A DNA stretch of 13,933 nucleotides from Betaproteobacteria bacterium (GTDB lineage: Bacteria > Pseudomonadota > Gammaproteobacteria > Burkholderiales > Casimicrobiaceae), in the NCBI GenBank assembly GCA_025355395.1, contig JANXZT010000537.1, positions 1-13,933 on the forward strand, in the 5' to 3' direction. The position numbers and the translations under genes were made by a program. Under the pieces are notes generated by a model. That model was given only the letters and a program-made list of their open reading frames with translations. It was not told where the DNA came from and searched no databases. Shown here in pieces: positions 6,839-13,007 of the stretch (the stretch's first letter is position 1; the number at the start of each line of letters is the position of its first letter).

Positions 6839-7432
6839 ATGACGGAAAGCAACGTAAACCACGGCAAGCGCCGGTTCCTGGTCGGCGCCACGAGCGTCGT
6901 GGGAGGCATCGGGGTTGCCGCCGCGGCAACGCCGTTCGTGATGTCGTTTTTTCCAAGTGAGCGGGCCAAGGCGGCCGGCGCGCCGGTGGACATCGACATT
7001 GCCAAGCTCGAGTCGGGCCAGAAGATCGACATCGAATGGCGGGGCAAGGTGGTGTGGATTATCAATCGCACCCCGGCCATGCTGGCCACGCTGCCGAAAC
7101 TCGACGCGCGGCTGGCCGATCCTGCGTCCCAAGTGCCGCAGCAGCCTGCCTACGCCAAAAATGAAACGCGATCGATCAAGCCGGAGCTATGGGTGGCGGT
7201 AGGCATCTGCACCCATCTGGGTTGCGTGCCGACGTATCGCCCCGAAATGGCGCCCGCGGACCTCGGCGCCGATTGGCTCGGAGGCTTCTTCTGTCCGTGC
7301 CACCAATCGAAGTTCGATCTTGCCGGCCGTGTGTTCAAAGGTGTGCCGGCCCCCACGAACCTCGTCATACCGCCCCACCGCTATGTGACGGATACCCGGA
7401 TTGTCATCGGCGAGGACGCCACGAAGGCGTAG
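6839..7432 (+). CDS. petA: Ubiquinol-cytochrome c reductase, Rieske iron-sulfur subunit
   Basis: This is the Rieske subunit of the cytochrome bc1 complex. It takes one electron from ubiquinol at the Qo site and passes it to cytochrome c1. The 197-residue protein has a twin-arginine signal-anchor (GKRRFLVGA, residues 9-17, then a hydrophobic helix to about 37) and a soluble domain with both cluster boxes: CTHLGC (Cys124, His126, Cys129) and CPCH (Cys152, Cys154, His155). Cys124, His126, Cys152 and His155 bind the 2Fe-2S cluster; Cys129 and Cys154 form the disulfide. The ATG at 6839 is chosen because it puts the RR motif at the usual distance; the upstream open frame is leader DNA. petB follows after 15 bp. 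Confidence 0.97.
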   Translation: MTESNVNHGKRRFLVGATSVVGGIGVAAAATPFVMSFFPSERAKAAGAPVDIDIAKLESGQKIDIEWRGKVVWIINRTPAMLATLPKLDARLADPASQVPQQPAYAKNETRSIKPELWVAVGICTHLGCVPTYRPEMAPADLGADWLGGFFCPCHQSKFDLAGRVFKGVPAPTNLVIPPHRYVTDTRIVIGEDATKA

Positions 7433-7447
7433 GAAAAGAACGCGGCC

Positions 7448-8719
7448 ATGCAAAAAATCATTACCTGGATCGATGAGCGGTTCCCGCTGACGGCGCTGTG
7501 GGAAAGCCAGTGGGGGAAGTACGTCGCCCCCAGGAATTTCAACTTCTGGTACTACTTCGGCTCGCTCGCCGCATTTGTGCTGGTGCTGCAGATCATCACC
7601 GGCATTTTTCTTACCATGAGTTACAATCCCGACGCGGCCAAGGCGTTCGAGTCGGTCGAGTACATCATGCGCGACGTGTCTTGGGGGTGGCTCATCCGCT
7701 ACATGCATTCCACGGGCGCGTCGATGTTCTTCGTGGTGGTGTACCTCCACATGTTCCGCGGACTCTTGTATGGCAGCTACCGCAAGCCGCGCGAGCTGCT
7801 GTGGATCATCGGGTGCGTGATCTACCTGGCACTCATGGCGGAGGCTTTTTTCGGGTATCTGCTGCCATGGGGCCAGATGTCCTACTGGGGGGCGCAGGTG
7901 ATCGTCAACCTGTTCTCGTCGATCCCCGTCATCGGGGAGGATCTCGCGCTCTGGATTCGTGGCGATTACACGATCTCGGATATCACCCTCAATCGGTTCT
8001 TCGCGTTCCATGTGGTCGCGCTGCCCTTGGTGCTGCTCGGCCTCGTGGCCGCGCACCTGATGGCGTTGCATGAGGTCGGGTCGAGCAACCCCGACGGCAT
8101 CGAAATCAAGAAGCAGCCCAAAAGCCCGGTGACCGGCCTGCCGCTCGACGGCATCTACAGCCATCCGTATTACACGGTGAAGGACATCATGGGCGTGGTG
8201 GTGTTCCTGGTGGTGTTCTCGATCATCGTGTTCTTCCTGCCCGATATGGGCGGTTACTTCCTCGAAGCCAACAACTTCATCCCGGCCGATCCACTGAAGA
8301 CGCCCGAGCACATCGCCCCCTTGTGGTACTTCACGCCCTATTACGCGATGCTGCGCGCCGTGCCCTCGATGATGGGCACGCAGGTGTGGGGTGTGCTGGT
8401 GATGGGCATTGCGGTGCTGATTTTTTTTGCGCTGCCGTGGCTCGACCGCGGGGCCGTGAAATCGATCCGGTATCGCGGAGGCCTCTACAAAACGTGGCTT
8501 GCGCTGTTCGTGGTGAGCTTTCTCATCTTGGGGTATCTCGGGGTGGTGCCGGTGACGGTGTGGGGACAGTTCTCCGAAGGCGTCCCGATCCTTGCTACGG
8601 CCGACAAGGCGACGGTCGTGGCGCGCGTGCTGACCATCGTGTATTTCCTCTTTTTCCTGCTCATGCCCTGGTATACCGCGCGTGATCGCACCAGGCCCGT
8701 TCCCGAAAGAGTCCGATGA
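7448..8719 (+). CDS. petB: Cytochrome b of the bc1 complex
   Basis: This is the diheme membrane subunit carrying the Qo and Qi quinone sites. The 423-residue protein is a full-length cytochrome b rather than a split b6/subunit IV. Heme ligands are His87 and His101 (14 apart) in helix B, and His188 and His203 (15 apart) in helix D. The 15-residue spacing is, as I recall, normal for beta/gamma-proteobacterial forms. The Qo-site region is PLWYFTPYYAMLRAVP (about 291-306), with the PxWY version of the PEWY motif. The final helices lie near 311-330, 350-370 and 391-408. An AGGAAAAG site precedes the ATG. The stop overlaps petC in an ATGA quartet. An 8-T run near 8421-8428 encodes part of a helix. 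Confidence 0.97.
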   Translation: MQKIITWIDERFPLTALWESQWGKYVAPRNFNFWYYFGSLAAFVLVLQIITGIFLTMSYNPDAAKAFESVEYIMRDVSWGWLIRYMHSTGASMFFVVVYLHMFRGLLYGSYRKPRELLWIIGCVIYLALMAEAFFGYLLPWGQMSYWGAQVIVNLFSSIPVIGEDLALWIRGDYTISDITLNRFFAFHVVALPLVLLGLVAAHLMALHEVGSSNPDGIEIKKQPKSPVTGLPLDGIYSHPYYTVKDIMGVVVFLVVFSIIVFFLPDMGGYFLEANNFIPADPLKTPEHIAPLWYFTPYYAMLRAVPSMMGTQVWGVLVMGIAVLIFFALPWLDRGAVKSIRYRGGLYKTWLALFVVSFLILGYLGVVPVTVWGQFSEGVPILATADKATVVARVLTIVYFLFFLLMPWYTARDRTRPVPERVR

Positions 8720-9540
8720 GGCCGATCACATCGCTCCTGCGGTCATCCGCCGCCGCGGCGTTGCTCGTGCTCGCCGCTTGCGCCAACGGACCCGCGGTTG
8801 CGTCGGGCGGCAACGAGCTGCGCCTCGAGCCCGCGCCGATCAACCGGCTCGACGAAGAATCGCTGCAACGCGGCGCGCGTACGTTCGTCAACTATTGCCT
8901 CAACTGCCACACCGCCAAGTACATGCGCTACAGCCGATTGACCGATATCGGCCTGACCGAAGCGCAAATTCGTGACAACCTCATGTTTGCGACCGACAAG
9001 ATCGGCGAAACCATGACGGTCGCAATGCCTGCCATCGACGCCAAGGGCTGGTTTGGAGCGCCCCCGCCGGACTTGTCCGTCGAAGCGCGCATCCGCGGCA
9101 GCGATTGGCTCTACAACTATTTCCTGGGGTTCTACAAGGACGATGGCACGCCCAGCGGATGGAACAATCTCGTGTTCCCCAACGTCGCCATGCCGCACGT
9201 GTTGTGGGTGCAGGGCGGGATCAATCGCCTCCAGACGACCGAGTACGAGGACCACGAGAAGGCGCAGGCCGCCGCCATTGCTGTCCGTCAGCTCGTGATG
9301 GTGGCCCCCGCTGCCGGGGACGCCGTGGAAGTTCGCACGCTGGTTCCGGAGACGCCTGGCACGATGAAGCCCGAGGAATACCGGGCCATGGTCGCGGATC
9401 TCGTGAACTACCTCGACTACATGGGCGAGCCTGCCAGGAACCAGCGGATCAATGTCGGCCTGGCGGTGCTGATATTCCTTGGCGTGCTCTTCCTTTTTGC
9501 GTATTTGCTGAAACGCGAATACTGGCGGGACGTCCACTGA
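8716..9540 (+). CDS. petC: Cytochrome c1 of the bc1 complex
   Basis: Cytochrome c1 accepts electrons from the Rieske protein and reduces soluble cytochrome c. The 274-residue protein has an N-terminal export signal, one covalent heme site CLNCH (Cys61, Cys64, His65), the likely axial Met159 in FPNVAMPHVLW, and a C-terminal membrane anchor (about 246-264) ending KREYWRDVH. The start overlaps the petB stop by 4 bp (ATGA), implying coupled translation. Odd point: the signal reads LLVLAAC, a complete lipobox with Cys22, while a plausible signal peptidase I site (AVA, residues 27-29) lies just after. Either processing route is possible. It is the last gene of petABC. Confidence 0.97.
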   Translation: MRPITSLLRSSAAAALLVLAACANGPAVASGGNELRLEPAPINRLDEESLQRGARTFVNYCLNCHTAKYMRYSRLTDIGLTEAQIRDNLMFATDKIGETMTVAMPAIDAKGWFGAPPPDLSVEARIRGSDWLYNYFLGFYKDDGTPSGWNNLVFPNVAMPHVLWVQGGINRLQTTEYEDHEKAQAAAIAVRQLVMVAPAAGDAVEVRTLVPETPGTMKPEEYRAMVADLVNYLDYMGEPARNQRINVGLAVLIFLGVLFLFAYLLKREYWRDVH

Positions 9541-9551
9541 CCGCGCTAGCC

Positions 9552-9592
9552 GGTGATGGCGGTCGTGTGAAGCTCACCCGGCCATCATCACC
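9552..9592 (+). terminator. Imperfect hairpin after petABC
   Basis: GGTGATGGC (9552-9560) pairs with GCCATCATCACC (9581-9592), with a 3-nt bulge, 11 bp after the petC stop. A small GTGA/TCAC stem (9567-9570, 9574-9577) nests inside. There is no T-tract, so it may be a message-end structure rather than an intrinsic terminator. Confidence 0.35.
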
Positions 9593-9727
9593 CGCACGCG
9601 ACACCGCGCAACACAGCGGCTTTGATCTGATCAGCTGGGCGGGGGCGCGGCTCCCGCCCGGTTCGCTTTCTGCTACCAGCCGTCCCATTCGCGCGACCCA
9701 CGCTCGAGGCGCAAGGAGAACTTCAAC

Positions 9728-10327
9728 ATGATGACGCTCTACTCCGGGACCACGGATCCCTTTAGCCAGCGTTGCCGCATCGTGCTGCACGAGAAGGGCA
9801 TGGACTTCCAGATCATCGACGTCGATCTCGACCACAAGCCCGAAGACCTGGCGGTGATGAACCCCTATAACCAGGTGCCGGTGCTGGTGGAGCGGGATCT
9901 CGTGCTGCACGAGTCCAATATCATCAACGAGTACATCGATGAGCGGTTTCCACATCCCCAGCTCATGCCGGCCGATCCGGTCATGCGGGCGCGGGCGCGG
10001 CTCTTTTTGCATCGATTCGAGAAGGAGCTCTTCTGCCACATCGATGCGCTGGAAGGCAACAACCAGAAGCAGATCGAAAAGGCGCGGAACCTGGTGCGCG
10101 ACAGCCTGCTCCAGATCGCCCCGGTCTTCGCCAAGCACAAATACATGCTCGGCGAAGAGTATTCGATGCTCGACGTTGCGATCACCCCGCTGTTGTGGCG
10201 CCTTGACTATTACGGTGTGGTCATGCCCAAGCAGTCGGCGCCGCTCATGAAGTACGCCGAGCGGCTGTTTTCGCGGCCGGCGTTTTCCGAGGCATTGACC
10301 TCGGCCGAGCGTGGGATGCGCAAGTAA
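9728..10327 (+). CDS. sspA: Stringent starvation protein A (GST-fold regulator)
   Basis: SspA is a glutathione S-transferase-fold protein that binds RNA polymerase and affects stress and stationary-phase transcription in well-studied species; it is not an active transferase there. The 199-residue protein has an N-terminal thioredoxin-like domain (about 1-75) with the cis-proline loop NQVPVL (Pro51) and the ESN segment (62-64). The surface PHP motif (Pro75-His76-Pro77) is known to be needed in the Escherichia coli protein. An all-helical C-terminal domain follows. AAGGAGA lies 9 bp before the ATG at 9728; the second ATG (9731) is an equal alternative. sspB follows after 140 bp, the usual pairing. 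Confidence 0.94.
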   Translation: MMTLYSGTTDPFSQRCRIVLHEKGMDFQIIDVDLDHKPEDLAVMNPYNQVPVLVERDLVLHESNIINEYIDERFPHPQLMPADPVMRARARLFLHRFEKELFCHIDALEGNNQKQIEKARNLVRDSLLQIAPVFAKHKYMLGEEYSMLDVAITPLLWRLDYYGVVMPKQSAPLMKYAERLFSRPAFSEALTSAERGMRK

Positions 10328-10467
10328 TTCACTGGATTACAGCTGATTCGAATCCGGCATCCGGACGTTGCGTGATGCGATTCGGGATCGATCGGCGTCA
10401 ACGCCGGTGCGATCCGGGCGCTTCCCCGGCGATTGACCGCGTCGCGCACCCGCGTAATACTTGGGAA

Positions 10468-10917
10468 ATGTCAGAACAGTCCGCCAAGCCTTATCTCGTC
10501 CGCGCCTTATGCGAGTGGTGCGCCGACAACGGTTTCACGCCTTATCTGGCGGTCAAGGTGAACGCGGAGACCCGCGTGCCGCAGGGCTTTGTCAAGAACG
10601 GTGAAATCGTGCTCAACATCGGCACTACCGCGACCCGGAAGCTGACGATCGACAACGCATGGGTGCAGTTCAACGCGCGCTTCAACGGTGCCTCGCAGGA
10701 AGTCGCGGTGCCGATGACGGCCGTGGCCGGGATTTTCGCCAAGGAAACCGGGTACGGCTTCGCCTTTACCGTGGCCGACGATCCCGTGACCGCGCTTGCG
10801 GCCGCCACCGAGCCCGGCGCGCTCGATCGCAACGGTGCCGCGAGCGGCGACGACAAGAAAATTGGCGAGGCAGGCAAGCGGAAGCCTCGCCCCTCGCACC
10901 TGCAGATCATCAAGTAG
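10468..10917 (+). CDS. sspB: ClpXP protease specificity-enhancing factor SspB
   Basis: SspB binds the ssrA tag on proteins from stalled ribosomes and hands them to ClpXP. The 149-residue protein begins KPYLVRALCEWCADNGFTPY and has the peptide-binding body to about residue 110. A low-complexity, Ala/Gly/Lys-rich linker follows, ending in the ClpX-binding tail RPSHLQIIK. This matches the known SspB design of a folded domain, a flexible linker and a short XB tail. The frame is open upstream to a GTG at 10372, but the ATG at 10468 is preferred since family proteins begin a few residues before the KPYL segment; the ribosome site is weak. The gene lies 27 bp before tRNA-Thr. Confidence 0.93.
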   Translation: MSEQSAKPYLVRALCEWCADNGFTPYLAVKVNAETRVPQGFVKNGEIVLNIGTTATRKLTIDNAWVQFNARFNGASQEVAVPMTAVAGIFAKETGYGFAFTVADDPVTALAAATEPGALDRNGAASGDDKKIGEAGKRKPRPSHLQIIK

Positions 10918-10944
10918 TCGCGCGCGACAGTAGCGCCGCGCAGC

Positions 10945-11020
10945 GCCGGCATAGCTCAGTTGGTAGAGCAGCGGTTTTGTAAACCGTTGGTCGTGGGTTC
11001 GATTCCTACTGCCGGCACCA
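10945..11020 (+). tRNA. tRNA-Thr (anticodon TGT), CCA encoded
   Basis: A complete cloverleaf can be drawn: acceptor GCCGGCA/TGCCGGC, D-arm TAGCTCAGTTGGTAGAGCA, and anticodon arm GCGGT-TTTGTAA-ACCGT with TGT at the anticodon. The T-arm is GTGGG-TTCGATT-CCTAC, and the discriminator A is followed by encoded CCA. It reads ACA codons. The 3' half from the anticodon arm on is repeated at 12936-12982, showing that the gene served as an integration site; the present 3' half probably came with the element. Confidence 0.97.
10974..11020 (+). repeat. Attachment-site copy within tRNA-Thr (proximal att)
   Basis: This 47-bp segment matches 12936-12982 at 42 of 47 positions. The first 19 bp (10974-10992), covering the anticodon loop and its 3' stem, are identical and are the likely crossover core. 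CGGTTT-TGT-AAACCG around the anticodon is a perfect dyad, as expected for a tyrosine recombinase crossover region. Confidence 0.8.
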
Positions 11021-11024
11021 ATTT

Positions 11025-11627
11025 TTACAAGGGATTAGCGCCGTCTGCCGGTCTCTTTTCCTTCTCCAGCGTAGCCAAATCGTAACCACCGAGCAGCGAA
11101 TCGAGCCGGTTCGCGGCTTTCGCGAGATGGTCGGGCGCAAGATGCGCATAGCGCTCGACCATCACTGAAGACCTCCAACCGCCGAGCCGCTGCAGCTCGT
11201 GCGTTGGCGTGCCCGCTTGCCGATGCCACGAGGCCCAGGTATGCCTCAAATCGTGCCAGCGGAAATTCTCGATGCCGGCACGCTTGAGCGCCTTTCGCCA
11301 TGCCAGCGTATTGGCACTCCCAAGCGGCTTCCCTGCATAGGTAAAGACTCGAATACGGTGCTTGCCGAGCTGTCGTCGCAAGACCACCAGCGCGGTCGCA
11401 TTGAGCGGCACGGCAATCGGCCTGCGATTCTTCGATTGACCCGCGCTCACCCAGGCATGACCGGTCTTGAGGTCCACGTGCGACCAATCCAGGCCGAGCA
11501 CATTGGACTGACGCAAGCCCGTGGCCAACGCGAAAAGCACAACATCGCGCTGATGAGCAGTCATCGGCTCCTCGCTTTCGTAGGAGCCATCTTCCCAGAA
11601 ACGAATGGACCGAAAAACCAGCTCAGA
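11025..11627 (-). pseudogene. Tyrosine recombinase (integrase), N-terminally truncated
   Basis: The frame is open from just after a TGA at 11628-11630 to TAA at 11025-11027, about 200 codons. The first ATG in it is at 11564 and gives 179 residues. All catalytic residues of a phage-type integrase are present: Arg18 (ATGLRQSN), Lys45 (SKNRRP), His104 and Arg107 (WHDLRHTWASW), Trp130 (GGWRS, the His/Trp position) and Tyr139 (ERYAHLAPDHL), numbered from that ATG. Coding similarity seems to run upstream of the ATG (RFWEDGSYESEEP). The core-binding and arm-binding domains, roughly the first 150 residues or more of such proteins, are missing. It probably no longer integrates on its own. Its 3' end abuts the tRNA, the usual int-att arrangement. 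Confidence 0.85.
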
Positions 11628-11645
11628 TCACAATCCTACCAACGC

Positions 11646-11900
11646 ATGCTTGAGCCTCGCGCCAACGCGATGATTCGATCGGGCAACTCAACACGCTTTA
11701 CGCCAAACGAGCTCAACGAGCTTCGACAGGTTGGACTCGATCTGGCCGATGTGAAGTGTCAAAACGACATCGACGCAGAGGTTACCCGGTGGGCTCACAC
11801 CCTTGCATATGAGCGCTTCGACCTCCTGGAGCAGATCGCCGCGGAGATGGCGAAAGCCAAAGGAGTGAAATTTCCTCCCAAACTCAGTGTCGCGAAGTAA
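11646..11900 (+). CDS. Hypothetical protein, 84 residues
   Basis: I do not recognise a named family. The predicted protein begins MLEPRANAMIRSGNSTRFT and has a putative helical middle rich in Glu/Leu/Asp (about 21-60: ELNELRQVGLDLADV, then DAEVTRWAHTLAYERFDLLEQIAAEMAKAKG). It ends KFPPKLSVAK. It looks like a real small soluble protein rather than a shadow because charged and hydrophobic residues alternate as in helices. The open frame runs further upstream, but there it is antisense to the integrase remnant, so the ATG at 11646 is preferred; the ribosome site is weak. It lies 18 bp beyond the point where the integrase frame breaks, so its own 5' end may also have been cut. It could be a former phage or island accessory protein. 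Confidence 0.5.
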   Translation: MLEPRANAMIRSGNSTRFTPNELNELRQVGLDLADVKCQNDIDAEVTRWAHTLAYERFDLLEQIAAEMAKAKGVKFPPKLSVAK

Positions 11901-11910
11901 CACCACCATT

Positions 11911-11946
11911 CGGGTCGGCTGCTTCGCTGTTCCAGTCGCAGACCCG
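11911..11946 (+). terminator. Hairpin after the 84-residue ORF
   Basis: CGGGTC (11911-11916) and GACCCG (11941-11946) are perfect inverse copies 10 bp after the stop codon. Pairing can continue past one G/A mismatch with two more G-C pairs. There is no T-tract. It separates the ORF from the toxin-antitoxin promoter. Confidence 0.3.
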
Positions 11947-12013
11947 ACAGGCCCAACCGCCGAGAACGCTGGTGATCGTGACTGTGCAAAATTCGCGCAG
12001 TTTGAACTTTGGC

Positions 12014-12041
12014 TGGACAATTATATCTACATGGGTATAAT
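12014..12041 (+). promoter_or_regulatory. Promoter and likely operator of the toxin-antitoxin operon
   Basis: TGGACA (12014-12019, 5 of 6 matches to the -35 consensus) lies 16 bp before a perfect TATAAT (12036-12041). ATTATA (12020-12025) and TATAAT (12036-12041) form an inverted repeat with a 10-bp centre, covering the spacer and the -10 box. This is where an autorepressing HigA-type antitoxin would be expected to bind. The predicted start, 6-8 bp after the -10, falls on the toxin ATG at 12047. Confidence 0.6.
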
Positions 12042-12046
12042 GCGGC

Positions 12047-12421
12047 ATGTCGTCGAAATCTCCTCCTGAGCTTAAGCCGCTGGCATGGCTTGCGAGCACA
12101 AGGAGGGATTTGATGGCGTTGCCGGAGGAAGTGATCGATACGTTCGGATATGCCCTGCACCTTGCACAGACGGGCAAGAAGCATGAACAGGCCAAGCCAC
12201 TACACGGCTTTGGGTCTGCAGGCGTCCTGGAGATAGTCGAAGACTGGCGTGGCAACACTTACCGCGCCGTCTACACCGTGCGCTTTGCTGCCGCGGTGAT
12301 CGTGTTGCACGTGTTTCAGAAGAAAGCAAACCGCGGGATCGCCACACCCAGGCAGGACATGGAATTGATCAAGGAGCGACTGAAGGCCGCCGAGCAGATC
12401 GTGAAGGAGCTATCAAGATGA
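12047..12421 (+). CDS. HigB/Gp49-like toxin of the RelE superfamily
   Basis: The 124-residue protein resembles the phage-derived Gp49-like HigB toxins, which are ribosome-dependent mRNA endonucleases of the RelE/ParE fold. Diagnostic stretches are KPLAWLASTRRDLMALPEEV (10-29), AKPLHGFGSAGVLEIVED (49-66), the TYRAVYTVRF strand (71-80), VLHVFQKKANRGIATP (86-101) and a C-terminal helix DMELIKERLKAAE. The ATG at 12047 keeps the conserved N-terminus, but it falls at the predicted transcription start and has no room for a ribosome site. An in-frame ATG at 12113 (Met23) has a perfect AAGGAGG 6 bp upstream. The stop overlaps the antitoxin ATG (ATGA). Toxin-first order is usual for HigBA. Confidence 0.85.
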   Translation: MSSKSPPELKPLAWLASTRRDLMALPEEVIDTFGYALHLAQTGKKHEQAKPLHGFGSAGVLEIVEDWRGNTYRAVYTVRFAAAVIVLHVFQKKANRGIATPRQDMELIKERLKAAEQIVKELSR

Positions 12422-12759
12422 GCAAGCGCAAAGTGCAAGGTGTGGAGGTTGAACTAGGGACCGGCAACGTCTATGCCGATCTCAGTTACGCCGACGCCGA
12501 CGCGATGCTGATCAAAGCGCAGCTCGTGGCCAAGATTGCCGAAATCATCAAACGGAAAGGCATTACCCAAACCCAAGCCGCAGCGTTGCTGGAGATACCG
12601 CAACCCAAACTGTCGAACCTGCTGCGCGGCCGGTTTCGGGGTGTTTCCGAGCGTCGCTTGATGGACTGTCTCACTAAGCTCGGGCGTGACGTACAGATCG
12701 TTGTGAAAGCGGCGCCTCGTTCCCGAGGAAGCGGCCGGCTGTCGATCGTCTTTTCGTAG
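12418..12759 (+). CDS. HigA-like antitoxin, XRE-family helix-turn-helix protein
   Basis: The 113-residue protein carries an XRE/Cro-type HTH domain (about 35-90): LVAKIAEIIKRKGITQTQAA, then LLEIPQPKLSNLLRGRFRGVSERRL. The recognition helix is near PQPKLSNLLRG. The layout matches antitoxins paired with Gp49-like toxins, which neutralise the toxin and repress the shared promoter. AAGGAG lies 8 bp before its ATG, a better ribosome site than the toxin's. Translation is also coupled through a 4-bp overlap. The last 15 residues (RSRGSGRLSIVFS region) are basic and probably flexible. An AT-rich inverted repeat over the operon promoter is its likely operator. Confidence 0.87.
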   Translation: MSKRKVQGVEVELGTGNVYADLSYADADAMLIKAQLVAKIAEIIKRKGITQTQAAALLEIPQPKLSNLLRGRFRGVSERRLMDCLTKLGRDVQIVVKAAPRSRGSGRLSIVFS

Positions 12760-12794
12760 GCAACGCGTAAGACAGCAGCGAGTATTACCTGCGA

Positions 12795-12810
12795 CTCGTT
12801 GCCGAACGAG
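12795..12810 (+). terminator. Small hairpin after the toxin-antitoxin operon
   Basis: CTCGTT-GCCG-AACGAG is a perfect 6-bp stem with a 4-nt loop, 35 bp after the antitoxin stop. No T-run follows. It may end the operon transcript weakly. The rest of 12760-12935 shows no coding sequence I can support. Confidence 0.3.
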
Positions 12811-12935
12811 CAGCGTAGCTATTTCGTAACTTGTCTTGCCTTCGGTCCGCTGTTTCTAGGCTGTGTGCCGCTGCTCTTGAAAGTTGGCGTGTGTTGCAAG
12901 AGCCTGATTAGAAATGTGATCCCAAGTTAGCGACC

Positions 12936-12982
12936 GTTTTGTAAACCGTTGGTCCCGGGTTCGAATCCTGGTGCCGGCACCA
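12936..12982 (+). repeat. Displaced 3' half of tRNA-Thr (distal att)
   Basis: This 47-bp copy contains the anticodon loop, 3' anticodon stem, variable region, T-arm, 3' acceptor strand and CCA of tRNA-Thr. The upstream bases do not form the rest of a tRNA: one anticodon stem pair is already a C-C mismatch, and no D-arm is seen. It differs from the intact gene at five positions, four of them two paired T-stem positions (CCGGG/CCTGG here, GTGGG/CCTAC there). It is best read as the host's original 3' end displaced by integration. Confidence 0.8.
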
Positions 12983-13007
12983 TATTGACGTGCGACCTCA
13001 CGGCTGA

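Larger units (their letters stand above)
10974..12982. mobile_element. Decayed integrative element in tRNA-Thr
   Basis: The region between two tRNA-Thr 3'-end copies has the layout of an integrated element: tRNA, then a recombinase gene ending 4 bp past the CCA, then cargo, then a partial tRNA copy. About 1.9 kb remains between the copies. It holds the catalytic half of the integrase, an 84-residue ORF and a toxin-antitoxin pair. No excisionase, replication or structural genes are visible. I infer internal deletion of a larger phage or island, with the toxin-antitoxin pair retained. Confidence 0.75.

Noticed and set aside
11199..11645. Upstream extension of the 84-residue ORF
   Set aside because: It is antisense to the integrase remnant and shows no protein-like pattern; only the part after 11646 looks coding.
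11688..12020. Minus-strand frame of 110 codons in the island
   Set aside because: It opposes the 84-residue ORF and the toxin promoter and has no family-like features or ribosome site.
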